From CADEFQ01 sp050185195 (GTDB lineage Bacteria; Pseudomonadota; Gammaproteobacteria; Steroidobacterales; Steroidobacteraceae): DNA of 64,000 nt. The DNA lies in contig JBFWZQ010000004.1 in NCBI GenBank assembly GCA_050185195.1, positions 1 to 64,000 of the forward strand, read 5' to 3'. Both the position numbers and the translations under genes were made by a program. The notes beneath the pieces were generated by a model. That model saw only the letters and a list, made by a program, of their open reading frames with translations. It searched no databases and was not told where the DNA came from. Below, piece after piece: positions 33,727 to 42,603 of the stretch (position 1 is its first letter; every line of letters begins with the position of its first letter).

Positions 33727-34305
33727 TCAGAATGAATAACGCCCGTACAGGCCGTAATCGGTCTGGTCGTCCGAGAAGGCGACTTCCGCGCCGACCGCCC
33801 AGGCCGACGTGAAGTGATACCGTGCCGCCAGGCGCGCGCCGGTGCTGTTGCCACCCTCGTCGAAGTCACTGTACTCGAGTGACGCCTCGAGTTCGAACTG
33901 GGGCGCGAGCAGGGCACGGATGCCGGCGCTCAGGCCGTATCCTTCGTCGTCGGCCGAGCTGCCGAACGGGCCGTCCGCCGAGACATCGAGGTAGCTGATG
34001 CGGGCCACGCCATCCACCTTGTCGGAGAGCGGCATGTGCCCGCCGAAGCCGATGTCGATGAGGTCCAGGTCCACGTCGAGGCCACCCGCGTCGAACGACA
34101 CCTGCCGATAGCCGGCGGCGGCGAACCAGTTCGTGCCGAAGCCGACGGAGCCACGCAGGAAAAGGCCGTCGCCGTCCTCGTTGAAATTGTCGATGTCGGC
34201 GCGTGCCCAGCCCGCGTCCACCGAGGAGTAGCTGAAATCCGCCGCCGGTGCGCCTGCGGTGACGCCCAGTGCCAGTACGGCCAACACTCCACTCTTGGTC
34301 TTCAT
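33727..34305 (-). CDS. outer-membrane beta-barrel protein
   Basis: 192 residues. Signal peptide (SGVLAVLALGVTAGAPAA), then alternating amphipathic strands (FLRGSVGFGTNWFAAAGYRQVSF, DLDLIDIGFGGHMPL, FELEASLEYSDFDEGGNSTGARLAARYHF) and a C-terminal barrel signal ending GLYGRYSF. About eight strands can be drawn, as in OmpA/OmpW-sized or Ax21-like barrels. No enzyme motif. The upstream 160-base region carries a CRP-like palindrome. Confidence 0.82.
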   Translation of the reverse strand: MKTKSGVLAVLALGVTAGAPAADFSYSSVDAGWARADIDNFNEDGDGLFLRGSVGFGTNWFAAAGYRQVSFDAGGLDVDLDLIDIGFGGHMPLSDKVDGVARISYLDVSADGPFGSSADDEGYGLSAGIRALLAPQFELEASLEYSDFDEGGNSTGARLAARYHFTSAWAVGAEVAFSDDQTDYGLYGRYSF

Positions 34306-34409
34306 TGAGTCACTCCAGTCTTCTATTGGCTAGCGCCCGTACCCGCAGGGCAGGGCGGCGGCATGGTAGCGTCCGACCTCGTCGCGCGATTTCGCAGCCA
34401 CCGGAAAGT

Positions 34410-34423
34410 GTGACGGCCGTCAC
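34410..34423. promoter_or_regulatory. CRP/FNR-family-like palindrome
   Basis: GTGACGGCCGTCAC is a perfect 14-base palindrome; with its flank it reads TGTGACGGCCGTCACG, close to the CRP half-site pattern TGTGA-N6-TCACA. It lies about 105 bases upstream of the beta-barrel gene start and in the gap after the SulP gene. The rest of this 160-base gap shows nothing else. Confidence 0.4.
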
Positions 34424-34467
34424 GCGGGCCCGTTTGGTGGCCCCGCCGCCACCGTTTCCAGCCCGGC

Positions 34468-36141
34468 CTAACGGGCGGTCGTCGCGTCAGTGTCGCAGGC
34501 GATCAGCGCCTCGTGGAGGTCGCGGTGGTAACGGGCCGGTGTGACGTGTTTGCCCACGAGGCCGGACCGCACGAGCTTGCGCAGCACATTGGGGCGGGCA
34601 TCGCAGAACAGCACGCGCACGCGGCGGCGCTCGAGGTTCTGCGTGGCCTCTTCCAGCGCCTGGATGCCCGTCACGTCCATGAACGGCACGTGGCCGAGGC
34701 GAATGATGATGCAGCGCGGGTCGCTGCGCGTGCGTGCGAGCGTGCGCTCGAGGTTCTCGACCGCACCGAAGAAGAACGGGCCCTCGATCGAGTAGACGAT
34801 CACGTCGGCGGGAATGTCCTCGCGGCCGGTGCCCTGCAACTCCGAATGCAGGTCGCGCGCTTCGACTTGCAGGATTTCGACGGAATTGGCCATGCGACGC
34901 ATGAACAGCAGCATGGCGAGGATCACGCCAACGTTGACCGCGACGACGAGGTCCACCAGCACTGTGAGCAGGAAAGTGATCAGCAGGATCGCGACATCCG
35001 GCCGTGGCGCGGTGCGCACGAGGCGCGCGACATGGCGCACCTGGCTCATGTTCCAGGCGACGACGAAGAGGATCGCGGCAAGCGCGCAGAGCGGCACCTG
35101 GCCCGCGAAGGGCGCGAGCAGCAGCAGGATCGCGAGCAACGTCGCGGAGTGCACGATCCCGGCGAGCGGGCTCGTCGCGCCGTTGCGGAAACTGGTCGCG
35201 GTGCGCGCGATGGCGCCGGTCGCCGCGATGCCGCCAAAGAGCGGCGAAAGGATGTTGGCCACGCCCTGGCCGATCAGCTCCTGGTTCGAATCATGGCGGG
35301 TGCCCGCCATGCCGTCTGCGACGGTGGCCGACAGCAGTGACTCGATGGCGCCCAGCATCGCGATCGTGAAGGCCGCGGGCACGAGCGCCAGCAGGTGATC
35401 GAAAGTCACGTCGGGCCACGCGAGGCGAGGCAAGCCGAGCGGGATGCCGCCGAATGCGCTCTCGATCGTCGCGACGTGCTCGAAGCCGAACGAGGCCTGC
35501 AGCACGGTGGCGACCAGCATGGCGACCAGCGGGCCGGGCACGCGCGCGAGGCCCGGGAGGCGCGGGGCGTAGATGGCGAGTACGAGGCTGAGCGCCGCGA
35601 TGAGCGTCGTGGCGGGATGCAGTTGCGGCAGTGACTGCAGCAGGTTCAGGAGCTTCTCGTGGAAATGCACTCCGGCCGGTGCCGGCAGGCCGAAGAAATC
35701 CTTCCATTGCCCGACCCAGATCACGACGCCGATGCCCGCCGTGAAGCCCGCGATCACGGGCTCCGGAATGAAGCGCAGCACGCCACCGAAGCGCGCGGCG
35801 CCGAACAACACGAGCATGATGCCGGCCATGAACGTGGCGAGCAGCAGCCCCTCGACGCCGTGCTGCGCCACGATGGCGGCGAGGATGACCACGAACGCGC
35901 CGGTCGGGCCCGCCACCTGGATGCGGCTGCCGCCGAAGAGCGAAACTGCGAGTCCCGCGATGATCGAGGTGTAGATGCCCTGTTCGGGCTTCACCCCGCT
36001 CGCCATCGCGAACGCCATCGCGAGCGGCAGGGCGACGATACCGACGACAAGCCCTGCAGCGATGTTGCGCGCCCAGTGTTCCTGGCGCAGCAGTCCCGCG
36101 CGTGCGGCTTCGACGATGGCGATCACGCCGGGCGCTTCCAA
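34468..36141 (-). CDS. SulP (SLC26) anion transporter with STAS domain
   Basis: 557 residues. A membrane part with about 12-14 helices begins with the SulP signature NIAAGLVVGIVALPLAMAFAMASGVKPEQGIYTSIIAGLAVSLFGGSRIQVAGPTGAF (as VALPLAMAFAMASG and VAGPTGAF) and continues to about residue 430; a cytoplasmic STAS domain follows (VIVYSIEGPFFFGAVENL ... IIIRLGHVPFMDVTGIQALEE). These carriers move sulfate, bicarbonate or related anions. The first in-frame start is a TTG; a GTG five codons later is an alternative. Substrate cannot be read from the sequence. Confidence 0.92.
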   Translation of the reverse strand: MEAPGVIAIVEAARAGLLRQEHWARNIAAGLVVGIVALPLAMAFAMASGVKPEQGIYTSIIAGLAVSLFGGSRIQVAGPTGAFVVILAAIVAQHGVEGLLLATFMAGIMLVLFGAARFGGVLRFIPEPVIAGFTAGIGVVIWVGQWKDFFGLPAPAGVHFHEKLLNLLQSLPQLHPATTLIAALSLVLAIYAPRLPGLARVPGPLVAMLVATVLQASFGFEHVATIESAFGGIPLGLPRLAWPDVTFDHLLALVPAAFTIAMLGAIESLLSATVADGMAGTRHDSNQELIGQGVANILSPLFGGIAATGAIARTATSFRNGATSPLAGIVHSATLLAILLLLAPFAGQVPLCALAAILFVVAWNMSQVRHVARLVRTAPRPDVAILLITFLLTVLVDLVVAVNVGVILAMLLFMRRMANSVEILQVEARDLHSELQGTGREDIPADVIVYSIEGPFFFGAVENLERTLARTRSDPRCIIIRLGHVPFMDVTGIQALEEATQNLERRRVRVLFCDARPNVLRKLVRSGLVGKHVTPARYHRDLHEALIACDTDATTAR

Positions 36142-36154
36142 GCGTATCGAGAAT

Positions 36155-36229
36155 TGGCTCCCCGGGTTCGATTCGAACGAACGACCAACGGATTAACAGT
36201 CCGACGCTCTACCACTGAGCTACCGGGGA
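36155..36229 (-). tRNA. tRNA-Asn(GTT)
   Basis: 75 bases with encoded CCA. Acceptor TCCCCGG/CCGGGGA, D arm GCTC/GAGC, anticodon loop CTGTTAA with GTT, T arm GTTCG-TTCGAAT-CGAAC, discriminator G as expected for Asn. One T-T mismatch at the top of the anticodon stem. It sits just upstream of the SulP start on the same strand. Confidence 0.95.
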
Positions 36230-36337
36230 ACGGGAGGCAAGAAGGGCGCGAATTCTCAAGGACTTGCGCGGACTCGTCAAGGGACGGGAGGCAGGGGCCC
36301 TCCCGCCTTCGTCACGGTGTGCCGCCGGTCACGCGGG

Positions 36338-37543
36338 TCAGGCGGTTTTTGCCGCCGCGCCCGCGTTGAGCACACGCGCCATGCGATCGACCGCCTTTTC
36401 GAGCGTTTCCATGCTGCAGGCGAACGAGATGCGCATGTGGCCGGGGGCGCCGAAGCCCGAGCCCGGCACCACCGCCACGCCGCCCTCGTTCAGGAGCAGT
36501 TCCGCGAACGCATTGTCGTCGCGGCAGCCCATGGCCTGCATGGCGCCGCTCACGTCGGCGAAGGCGTAGAACGTGCCCGCACCCGCCAGGCAGGAAATGC
36601 CGGGCAGGGAGTTGAGCCCCGCGACGATGTAGTCGTGGCGCTTCCTGAACTGCACGGTCATGTCGGCGACGCACTGCTGGTCGCCGTTCAGGGCAACCAC
36701 CGCCGCACGCTGCGTGATGCTCGACGCGTTCGAGGTCGACTGGCCCTGGATTGTCGACATGGCGGTGACGATTTCCTTCGGGCCGCCGCAGTAGCCGAGC
36801 CGCCAGCCCGTCATGGCGTACGCCTTCGAGCAGCCGTTGATCGTGACGGTGCGGTCGTACAGTTCCGGCACGGCAGTGAGCAGGCTGCAGAAGGGCTCGC
36901 TCGCCCAGTAGATATGTTCGTACATGTCGTCGGTGCCGATGACGATGCGCGGATGCGCGAGCAGCACTTCGCCCAGCGCGCGCAGCTCGGCGCGCGTGTA
37001 GGCGGCGCCGGTCGGGTTGCAGGGGCTGTTCAACAGCACGAGGCGTGTCTTCGGCGTGATCGCGGCCTCGAGCTGGCGCGGCGTGATCTTGTAGCCCTGG
37101 TTCGCGCCCGCGAAGGGCATGACCGGCAGGCCGTCGGCCAGCATCACCATGTCGGGGTAGGACACCCAGTAGGGCGCCGGGATGATCGCTTCGTCGCCCG
37201 GATCGAGCACGGCCATGCACAGGTTGTAGATCGTCTGCTTGGCGCCGCTCGAGACGATGACCTGCGCGCGTTCGTATTCGATGCCGTTGTCGCGGCGGAA
37301 CTTCGCGATGATCGCGTCTTTCAGTTCGTTGATGCCGTCGACGTTGGTGTAACGCGTGTAGCCGCTCCTGATCGCGTCGACGCCCGCCGCGGCGATGTGC
37401 GCCGGCGTGTCGAAGTCGGGTTCGCCCGCGCCGAGCGCCACGATGTCCTTGCCCTCCGCCTTGAGCTTCGCCGCACGCGCGGTGACAGCGAGGGTGGGGG
37501 AGGGCTTGACGCGCTGGACGCGGCGGGAGACCGGTAGTGTCAC
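36338..37543 (-). CDS. aspartate aminotransferase (class I, Ig subgroup)
   Basis: 401 residues. It interconverts aspartate and oxaloacetate with 2-oxoglutarate; some members also accept prephenate. Motifs: GAGEPDFDTP near residue 38, SSGAKQTIYN, NSPCNPTGAAYT, IGTDDMYEHIYW and the PLP lysine in INGCSKAYAMTGWRLGY, with an Arg in HMRISFACS binding the substrate carboxylate. Start is a GTG without an evident ribosome site. Divergent from uvrB across about 74 bases. A GC hairpin (36285-36305, CGGGAGG/CCTCCCG) lies 33 bases after the stop and could mark the transcript end. Confidence 0.92.
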   Translation of the reverse strand: MTLPVSRRVQRVKPSPTLAVTARAAKLKAEGKDIVALGAGEPDFDTPAHIAAAGVDAIRSGYTRYTNVDGINELKDAIIAKFRRDNGIEYERAQVIVSSGAKQTIYNLCMAVLDPGDEAIIPAPYWVSYPDMVMLADGLPVMPFAGANQGYKITPRQLEAAITPKTRLVLLNSPCNPTGAAYTRAELRALGEVLLAHPRIVIGTDDMYEHIYWASEPFCSLLTAVPELYDRTVTINGCSKAYAMTGWRLGYCGGPKEIVTAMSTIQGQSTSNASSITQRAAVVALNGDQQCVADMTVQFRKRHDYIVAGLNSLPGISCLAGAGTFYAFADVSGAMQAMGCRDDNAFAELLLNEGGVAVVPGSGFGAPGHMRISFACSMETLEKAVDRMARVLNAGAAAKTA

Positions 37544-37617
37544 GGAGGGAACCTATGGGTGGAACGGAGACCGCGCTATATTACCCGATCGTCCCGAGGA
37601 TACGCATCGCCGTCACC

Positions 37618-39666
37618 ATGGACACCAACACCGCCACCGCCGCTGCGCCCTTCAGGTTGCACTCCCACTATGCGCCCGCCGGCGACCAGCCGCAGGCGAT
37701 CGAAAAGCTGGTCGAGGGACTCACCGACGGCCTGGTCCACCAGACACTGCTGGGCGTCACGGGATCGGGCAAGACCTTCTCGATCGGCAACGTGATCGCG
37801 CGCGTGCAGCGCCCGACCCTCGTGATCGCGCACAACAAGACGCTCGCCGCGCAGCTCTACGGCGAATTCCGCGAATTCTTCCCGGACAATGCCGTCGAAT
37901 ACTTCGTTTCGTACTACGACTACTACCAGCCCGAAGCCTACGTGCCCTCGAGCGACACCTTCATCGAGAAGGACGCCTCGATCAACGAGCACATCGAGCA
38001 GATGCGCCTGTCGGCCACCAAGGCGCTGCTGGAGCGTCGCGACACCATCATCGTCGCGACCGTGTCGTCGATCTACGGTCTCGGCGACCCCGAGGTCTAC
38101 TTCGCGATGGTGCTGCACCTGAAGCGCGGCGACCGGCTCGACCAGCGCCAGTTGCTGCGCCGCCTCGCGGACATGCAGTACACCCGCAACGAGCTCGACC
38201 TGCGCGCCGGCACCTATCGGGTGCGCGGCGACGTCATCGATATCTTCCCCGCCGAGTCCGATCGCGCCGCGCTGCGCGTCGAGCTGTTCGACGACTCGGT
38301 GGAGTCGCTCGCGCTGTTCGACCCGCTGACCGGCGAGGTGACGCGCAAGGTGCCGCGCTACACCGTCTATCCCGGTTCGCACTACGTGACGCCGCGCGAG
38401 CGGATCCTGAATGCGGTCGACCAGATCCGCGACGACCTGCGCGTGCGACTCAAGGAACTGCGCGACGCCGACAAGCTGGTCGAGGCGCAGCGGCTCGAAC
38501 AGCGCACCATGTTCGACATGGAGATGATGAAAGAGGTCGGCTACTGCGCCGGGATCGAGAACTACTCCCGCTATCTTTCCGGTCGGGCGGCCGGCGAGCC
38601 CCCACCGTGCCTGTACGATTATCTGCCGGACGACTCACTCCTCATCGTGGATGAGAGCCACCAGACGATCCCGCAACTCGGCGCGATGTACCGCGGCGAT
38701 CGTTCGCGCAAGGAAACCCTCGTCGAGTACGGCTTTCGCCTGCCGTCCGCGCTCGACAACCGCCCGCTGAAATTCGAGGAATGGGAGGCGCTCGCCCCGC
38801 AAATGATCTTCGTGTCGGCGACCCCCGGCCCCTACGAAGGTCGGCTTGCGGCGCAGGTCGTCGAGCAGGTGGTGCGGCCCACCGGCCTCGTCGATCCGGA
38901 GGTCGAGGTGCGCCCGGTGCGCACGCAGGTCGACGACGTGCTGTCCGAGATCCGCCTGCGGGTGGAACGCCATGAACGGGTGCTCATCACGACGCTCACG
39001 AAGCGCATGGCGGAGGACCTCACTGAATACCTGCATGAACACGACGTGCGCGTGCGCTACCTGCATGCGGACGTCGAGACGATCGAGCGCACCGAGATCA
39101 TCCGCGACCTGCGGCTCGGCAAGTTCGACGTGCTCATCGGCATCAACCTGCTGCGCGAGGGGCTCGACATGCCCGAAGTGTCGTTGGTCGCCATCCTCGA
39201 CGCCGACAAGGAAGGCTTCCTGCGCTCCGACAATTCGCTGATCCAGACGATCGGGCGGGCCGCGCGCAACCTGCATGGCCGCGCGATCCTCTATGCCGAC
39301 CGGGTGACCGGTTCGATGCAGCGGGCGATGGACGAGACGGGCCGGCGCCGGGCGAAGCAGCTCGCCTTCAACGCCGAACACGGCATCACGCCGCGCGGCA
39401 TCCAGAAGGGCGTCGCCGACATCATGGAGGGTGCGCGCAGCGAGGCACCGCGGCCGCGCGGCCGCGCCGGCGCCGGCGCAAGGACCGCGGAAGGGCCGAT
39501 TACCGCGCTGCGCCCCGAGCAGATCCTGCGGCAGATCAGGAAGCTCGAGGCCGACATGTTCCGCAAGGCCCGCAACCTCGAGTTCGAAGAGGCGGCGCGC
39601 CTGCGCGACCAGATCGAGCGTCTGAAGCAGGCCGAGCTGGGGTTGCCCGAGTCGCGGGCAAGCTAG
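37618..39666 (+). CDS. uvrB: excinuclease ABC subunit B
   Basis: 682 residues. UvrB is the damage-verifying helicase-like subunit of nucleotide excision repair. Walker A is GVTGSGKT (about residue 45), the beta-hairpin follows (YYDYYQPEAYVPSSDTFIEKD), Walker B DESHQTIPQ, helicase motifs ITTLTKRMAEDL and IGRAARN, and the C-terminal UVR coiled coil IRKLEADMFRKARNLEFEEAARLRDQIERLK for UvrC binding (given in part). Start is the ATG giving MDTNTATAA; an upstream in-frame GTG at 37537 lies in the divergent promoter region. A TATATT at 37577 could be a -10. No LexA box was found by eye. Confidence 0.97.
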   Translation: MDTNTATAAAPFRLHSHYAPAGDQPQAIEKLVEGLTDGLVHQTLLGVTGSGKTFSIGNVIARVQRPTLVIAHNKTLAAQLYGEFREFFPDNAVEYFVSYYDYYQPEAYVPSSDTFIEKDASINEHIEQMRLSATKALLERRDTIIVATVSSIYGLGDPEVYFAMVLHLKRGDRLDQRQLLRRLADMQYTRNELDLRAGTYRVRGDVIDIFPAESDRAALRVELFDDSVESLALFDPLTGEVTRKVPRYTVYPGSHYVTPRERILNAVDQIRDDLRVRLKELRDADKLVEAQRLEQRTMFDMEMMKEVGYCAGIENYSRYLSGRAAGEPPPCLYDYLPDDSLLIVDESHQTIPQLGAMYRGDRSRKETLVEYGFRLPSALDNRPLKFEEWEALAPQMIFVSATPGPYEGRLAAQVVEQVVRPTGLVDPEVEVRPVRTQVDDVLSEIRLRVERHERVLITTLTKRMAEDLTEYLHEHDVRVRYLHADVETIERTEIIRDLRLGKFDVLIGINLLREGLDMPEVSLVAILDADKEGFLRSDNSLIQTIGRAARNLHGRAILYADRVTGSMQRAMDETGRRRAKQLAFNAEHGITPRGIQKGVADIMEGARSEAPRPRGRAGAGARTAEGPITALRPEQILRQIRKLEADMFRKARNLEFEEAARLRDQIERLKQAELGLPESRAS

Positions 39667-39707
39667 GGCCGGGGAGGCGTTAACGCCTTGAAATACCGTG
39701 CCTTCGG

Positions 39708-39737
39708 TTGCTTGCAGGGCGCGCAGTAAGGTATCTT
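39708..39737 (+). promoter_or_regulatory. putative tRNA-Val promoter
   Basis: TTGCTT and TATCTT are 18 bases apart and followed by a GC-rich discriminator (TCGCGCCCCC), the layout of stringently controlled stable-RNA promoters. Transcription would start about 5 bases before the mature tRNA. A perfect palindrome AGGCGTTAACGCCT (39675-39688) lies between uvrB and this promoter. Confidence 0.5.
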
Positions 39738-39748
39738 TCGCGCCCCCT

Positions 39749-39823
39749 AGGCGCGTAGCTCAGTGGTAGAGCACTTCCTTGACATGGAAGTGGTCGGTGG
39801 TTCGATCCCACTCGCGCCTACCA
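39749..39823 (+). tRNA. tRNA-Val(GAC)
   Basis: 75 bases with encoded CCA. Acceptor AGGCGCG/CGCGCCT, D arm GCTC/GAGC, anticodon loop TTGACAT with GAC, T loop TTCGATC. It lies 23 bases before thrS, so the tRNA and thrS may be co-transcribed. Confidence 0.96.
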
Positions 39824-39845
39824 GGTTTTTTCGGCTGGAGCCGTC

Positions 39846-41774
39846 ATGCCGGTGATCACGCTGCCGGATGGCAGCCAGCGTAGCTACGACAGTCCCCTCA
39901 CGATCGACGAGATCGCGGGCAGCATCGGCGCGGGCCTGCGCAAGGCGGCGCTCGCGGGTCGTGTCGACGGCAAGCTCGTCGATACGGGCTACATGCTCGA
40001 CCACGACGCGAAAGTCGCGATCGTCACGTCGAAGGACCCCGAGGGCCTCGAGATCCTGCGTCACTCGACGGCGCACCTGCTGGCCCAGGCCGTCAAACAA
40101 CTCTATCCGGAAGCCCAGGTCACCATCGGCCCCGTGATCGACGACGGCTTCTACTACGACTTTGCCTACTCGCGCCCCTTCACGCCCGAGGACCTGGCGG
40201 CGATCGAGCAGCGCATGGGTGAGCTCGCGAAGGCGGACGAACGGGTCACGCGGCGCGTGATGGAGCGGGACGCCGCCGTCGCCTTCTTCAAGGGCCTCGG
40301 CGAGCACTACAAGGCCGAGATCATCGCCAGCATTCCGGCGAAGGACGAGATCAGCCTCTACGGGCAGGGCGACTGGGTCGACCTGTGCCGCGGGCCGCAC
40401 GTGCCCTCGACCGGCAAGCTCAAGGTCTTCAAGCTGATGAAGGTCGCGGGCGCCTACTGGCGCGGCGACTCGCGCAACGAGATGCTCCAGCGCATCTACG
40501 GCACGGCCTGGGCCGACAAGAAGGACCTCGACGCCTACCTGCATCGCCTCGAGGAAGCCGAGAAGCGCGACCATCGCCGCATCGGCCGCGAGCTCGACCT
40601 TTTCCACATGCAGGAGGAGGCGCCGGGCGCCGTCTTCTGGCATCCGAAAGGCTGGACGATTTTCCAGGCGCTCATCGCGTACATGCGCGAGAAGCAGCGC
40701 GCGGCCGGTTATGAAGAGGTGAACGCGCCCGAGATCATGGACGCGGAACTGTGGCGCCAGTCGGGCCACCTCGAGAAGTTCGGCGAGAACATGTTCCTCA
40801 CGCAGACGCCCGACGAGCGCCTGTACGCGATCAAGCCGATGAACTGCCCCGGCCACGTGCAGATCTTCAAGCAGGGCATCCGCAGCCACCACGACCTGCC
40901 GATCCGTTTCGCGGAGTTCGGCAAGGTCCATCGCTACGAGCCATCCGGCGCGCTGCACGGCCTGATGCGGGTGCGCGGCTTCACGCAGGACGACGCGCAC
41001 ATCTTCATCACCGAAGAGCAGATCACGGAAGAGTCGGTGCGCGGGATCGAACTGCTGCTGTCGATCTACCGCGACTTCGGCTTCGATGACGTGCGGGTGA
41101 AGTATTCGGATCGCCCGGAAAAGCGCGTCGGCAGCGACGAAGTCTGGGACCGCGCCGAGCAGGCGCTGATCGCCGCGACGAAGGCGGCGGGCATCGAATA
41201 CACGCTCAATCCGGGCGAGGGCGCGTTCTACGGCCCCAAGCTCGAGTTCGTGCTGCAGGATGCCATCGGCCGGGACTGGCAATGCGGCACCTGGCAGGTG
41301 GATCTCAATCTCCCGGGCCGGCTCGGCGCGCACTACATCGACGGGGAAAGCGCCCGGCGCACGCCGGTCATGCTGCACCGGGCGATTTTCGGCTCCCTGG
41401 AGCGGTTTTTCGCCATCCTGCTGGAACACCATGCCGGCCGGCTGCCCGCCTGGCTGGCGCCCGTGCAGGCGGTTGTATGCACGATTACCGACCGCCAGGA
41501 CGAGTTCGCCAAAAAAGTCACGGATTTGCTTAGAAATCAGGGGTTTCGGGTCGAAAGCGACTTGCGGAACGAAAAAGTGGGCTTTAAGATTCGCGCGCAC
41601 ACGTTGCAGCGTGTGCCGTACCTGTTGGTCGCGGGGGACAAAGAAGTCGCCGCGAACCTGCTTTCCGTGCGTTCCCGTAACGGCAAGGATCTGGGCACGA
41701 TGTCGCCGGAGACGTTTGCGAACCGTCTGCGCGACGAGCTCGAGAGCCGTGGGCGCCGAACTTTGGAGGATTGA
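39846..41774 (+). CDS. thrS: threonyl-tRNA synthetase
   Basis: 642 residues, as in Escherichia coli. N-terminal TGS domain (MPVITLPDGSQRSYDSPLTIDEIA), editing domain with the HxxxH motif HSTAHLLAQAV and the Cys/His of DWVDLCRGPHVPS, then the class II catalytic domain (KPMNCPGHVQIFK; RFAEFGKVHRYEPSGAL; MLHRAIFGSLERF) and a C-terminal anticodon-binding domain. GGAG stands 8 bases before the ATG. It heads the conserved thrS-infC-rpmI-rplT-pheS-pheT cluster. Confidence 0.98.
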   Translation: MPVITLPDGSQRSYDSPLTIDEIAGSIGAGLRKAALAGRVDGKLVDTGYMLDHDAKVAIVTSKDPEGLEILRHSTAHLLAQAVKQLYPEAQVTIGPVIDDGFYYDFAYSRPFTPEDLAAIEQRMGELAKADERVTRRVMERDAAVAFFKGLGEHYKAEIIASIPAKDEISLYGQGDWVDLCRGPHVPSTGKLKVFKLMKVAGAYWRGDSRNEMLQRIYGTAWADKKDLDAYLHRLEEAEKRDHRRIGRELDLFHMQEEAPGAVFWHPKGWTIFQALIAYMREKQRAAGYEEVNAPEIMDAELWRQSGHLEKFGENMFLTQTPDERLYAIKPMNCPGHVQIFKQGIRSHHDLPIRFAEFGKVHRYEPSGALHGLMRVRGFTQDDAHIFITEEQITEESVRGIELLLSIYRDFGFDDVRVKYSDRPEKRVGSDEVWDRAEQALIAATKAAGIEYTLNPGEGAFYGPKLEFVLQDAIGRDWQCGTWQVDLNLPGRLGAHYIDGESARRTPVMLHRAIFGSLERFFAILLEHHAGRLPAWLAPVQAVVCTITDRQDEFAKKVTDLLRNQGFRVESDLRNEKVGFKIRAHTLQRVPYLLVAGDKEVAANLLSVRSRNGKDLGTMSPETFANRLRDELESRGRRTLED

Positions 41775-41780
41775 TTTATA
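41765..41780 (+). promoter_or_regulatory. infC ribosome site with non-standard start codon
   Basis: GGAGG (41765-41769, inside the thrS end) is followed after 8 bases by ATA (41778-41780), the same spacing as between GGAGG and AUU in Escherichia coli infC. An in-frame ATT at 41784 is the alternative, 14 bases from the site. No ATG, GTG or TTG in frame is available before the GTG at 41832, which is already inside the conserved protein. Confidence 0.65.
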
Positions 41781-42299
41781 GCCATTGCAAGCAAGCGCGT
41801 CCGGCGCAATGACGAGATCAACGCACCGCAAGTGCGGGTGATTGCAGCCGACGGCTCCCAGGCGGGAGTCATGTCCCGGTACGACGCGCTCCAGATGGCA
41901 ACGTCCGCTGGGCTCGATCTCGTGGAAGTGTCCCCCACGGCGGAACCGCCGGTGGTGCGGGTGATGGACTACGGCAAATTCCTGTTCGAGCAGAACAAGA
42001 AGGCCCACTCCGCGAAGAAGAAGCAGAAGCAGATACAGGTCAAGGAAGTGAAGTTTCGTCCCGGGACGGACGAGAACGATTACCAGGTCAAGCTGCGCAA
42101 TCTGTTGCGCTTCCTGACCGAAGGTGACAAGGCCAAGGTGACCCTGAGGTTCCGCGGCCGGGAAATGGCGCATCAGGAGATCGGGCGCAAGCTCCTCGAT
42201 CGGGTGGTGCTCGACCTCGCCGAAATCGGCAGCATCGAGCAGCGGCCCATCATGGAGGGGCGCCAGATGGTGATGGTCTTCGCGCCGAAGAAGAAGTGA
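41778..42299 (+). CDS. infC: translation initiation factor IF-3
   Basis: About 173 residues if started at ATA (171 at the ATT). IF-3 keeps the 30S subunit free and rejects non-standard start codons and wrong initiator tRNA. The N-terminal part SKRVRRNDEINAPQVRVIAADG contains the conserved R.N.EI...VR motif and is lost if the GTG at 41832 is used, so the true start must be a rare codon. Then VEVSPTAEPPVVRVMDYGKFLFEQ, the linker KKKQKQIQVKEVKFRPGT and TLRFRGREMAHQEIG. The non-standard start is the basis of IF-3 autoregulation in the enterobacterial homologue. A 7-bp hairpin (GACCGGC/GCCGGTC, 42298-42319) covers the stop. Confidence 0.95.
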   Translation: MAIASKRVRRNDEINAPQVRVIAADGSQAGVMSRYDALQMATSAGLDLVEVSPTAEPPVVRVMDYGKFLFEQNKKAHSAKKKQKQIQVKEVKFRPGTDENDYQVKLRNLLRFLTEGDKAKVTLRFRGREMAHQEIGRKLLDRVVLDLAEIGSIEQRPIMEGRQMVMVFAPKKK

Positions 42300-42380
42300 C
42301 CGGCGGGTAACTGCCGGTCCGCGGGTGAGCGGTGCCGTGAACGCGGCGCTTGCGAGCCTTTGCTACAACAGGAGATGAGC

Positions 42381-42584
42381 ATGCCCAAGTTGAAAACCAA
42401 CCGGGCGGCGGCGAAGCGTTTTCGCAAGACTGCGAAGGGCTTCAAGAGCTACGCCGCCGGCCGCCGACACAACCTCGGCCACAAGGCCCCCAAGGTCAAG
42501 CGCCACGCCCGCTCGGGCGGCAGCAGCCTCGTGCATGAGAGCGATGTCGGTCGCCTCACGCAACTGCTTCCCAACCACAAGTAA
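42381..42584 (+). CDS. rpmI: 50S ribosomal protein L35
   Basis: 67 residues, beginning MPKLKTNRAAAKRFRKTAKG and very basic, as is normal for L35. The start is the second ATG, with AGGAG about 6 bases upstream; an ATG two codons earlier (42375) gives MSMPKL and is less conserved. It lies about 80 bases after infC, and in related bacteria L20 represses this part of the operon by binding the mRNA leader. Confidence 0.96.
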   Translation: MPKLKTNRAAAKRFRKTAKGFKSYAAGRRHNLGHKAPKVKRHARSGGSSLVHESDVGRLTQLLPNHK

Positions 42585-42603
42585 CGGCACGAGGTAACGA
42601 GTC

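Noticed and set aside
36285..36305. CGGGAGG/CCTCCCG hairpin after the aminotransferase gene as a terminator
   Set aside because: Only 7 pairs, no T-run on the minus strand; noted in the gene entry only.
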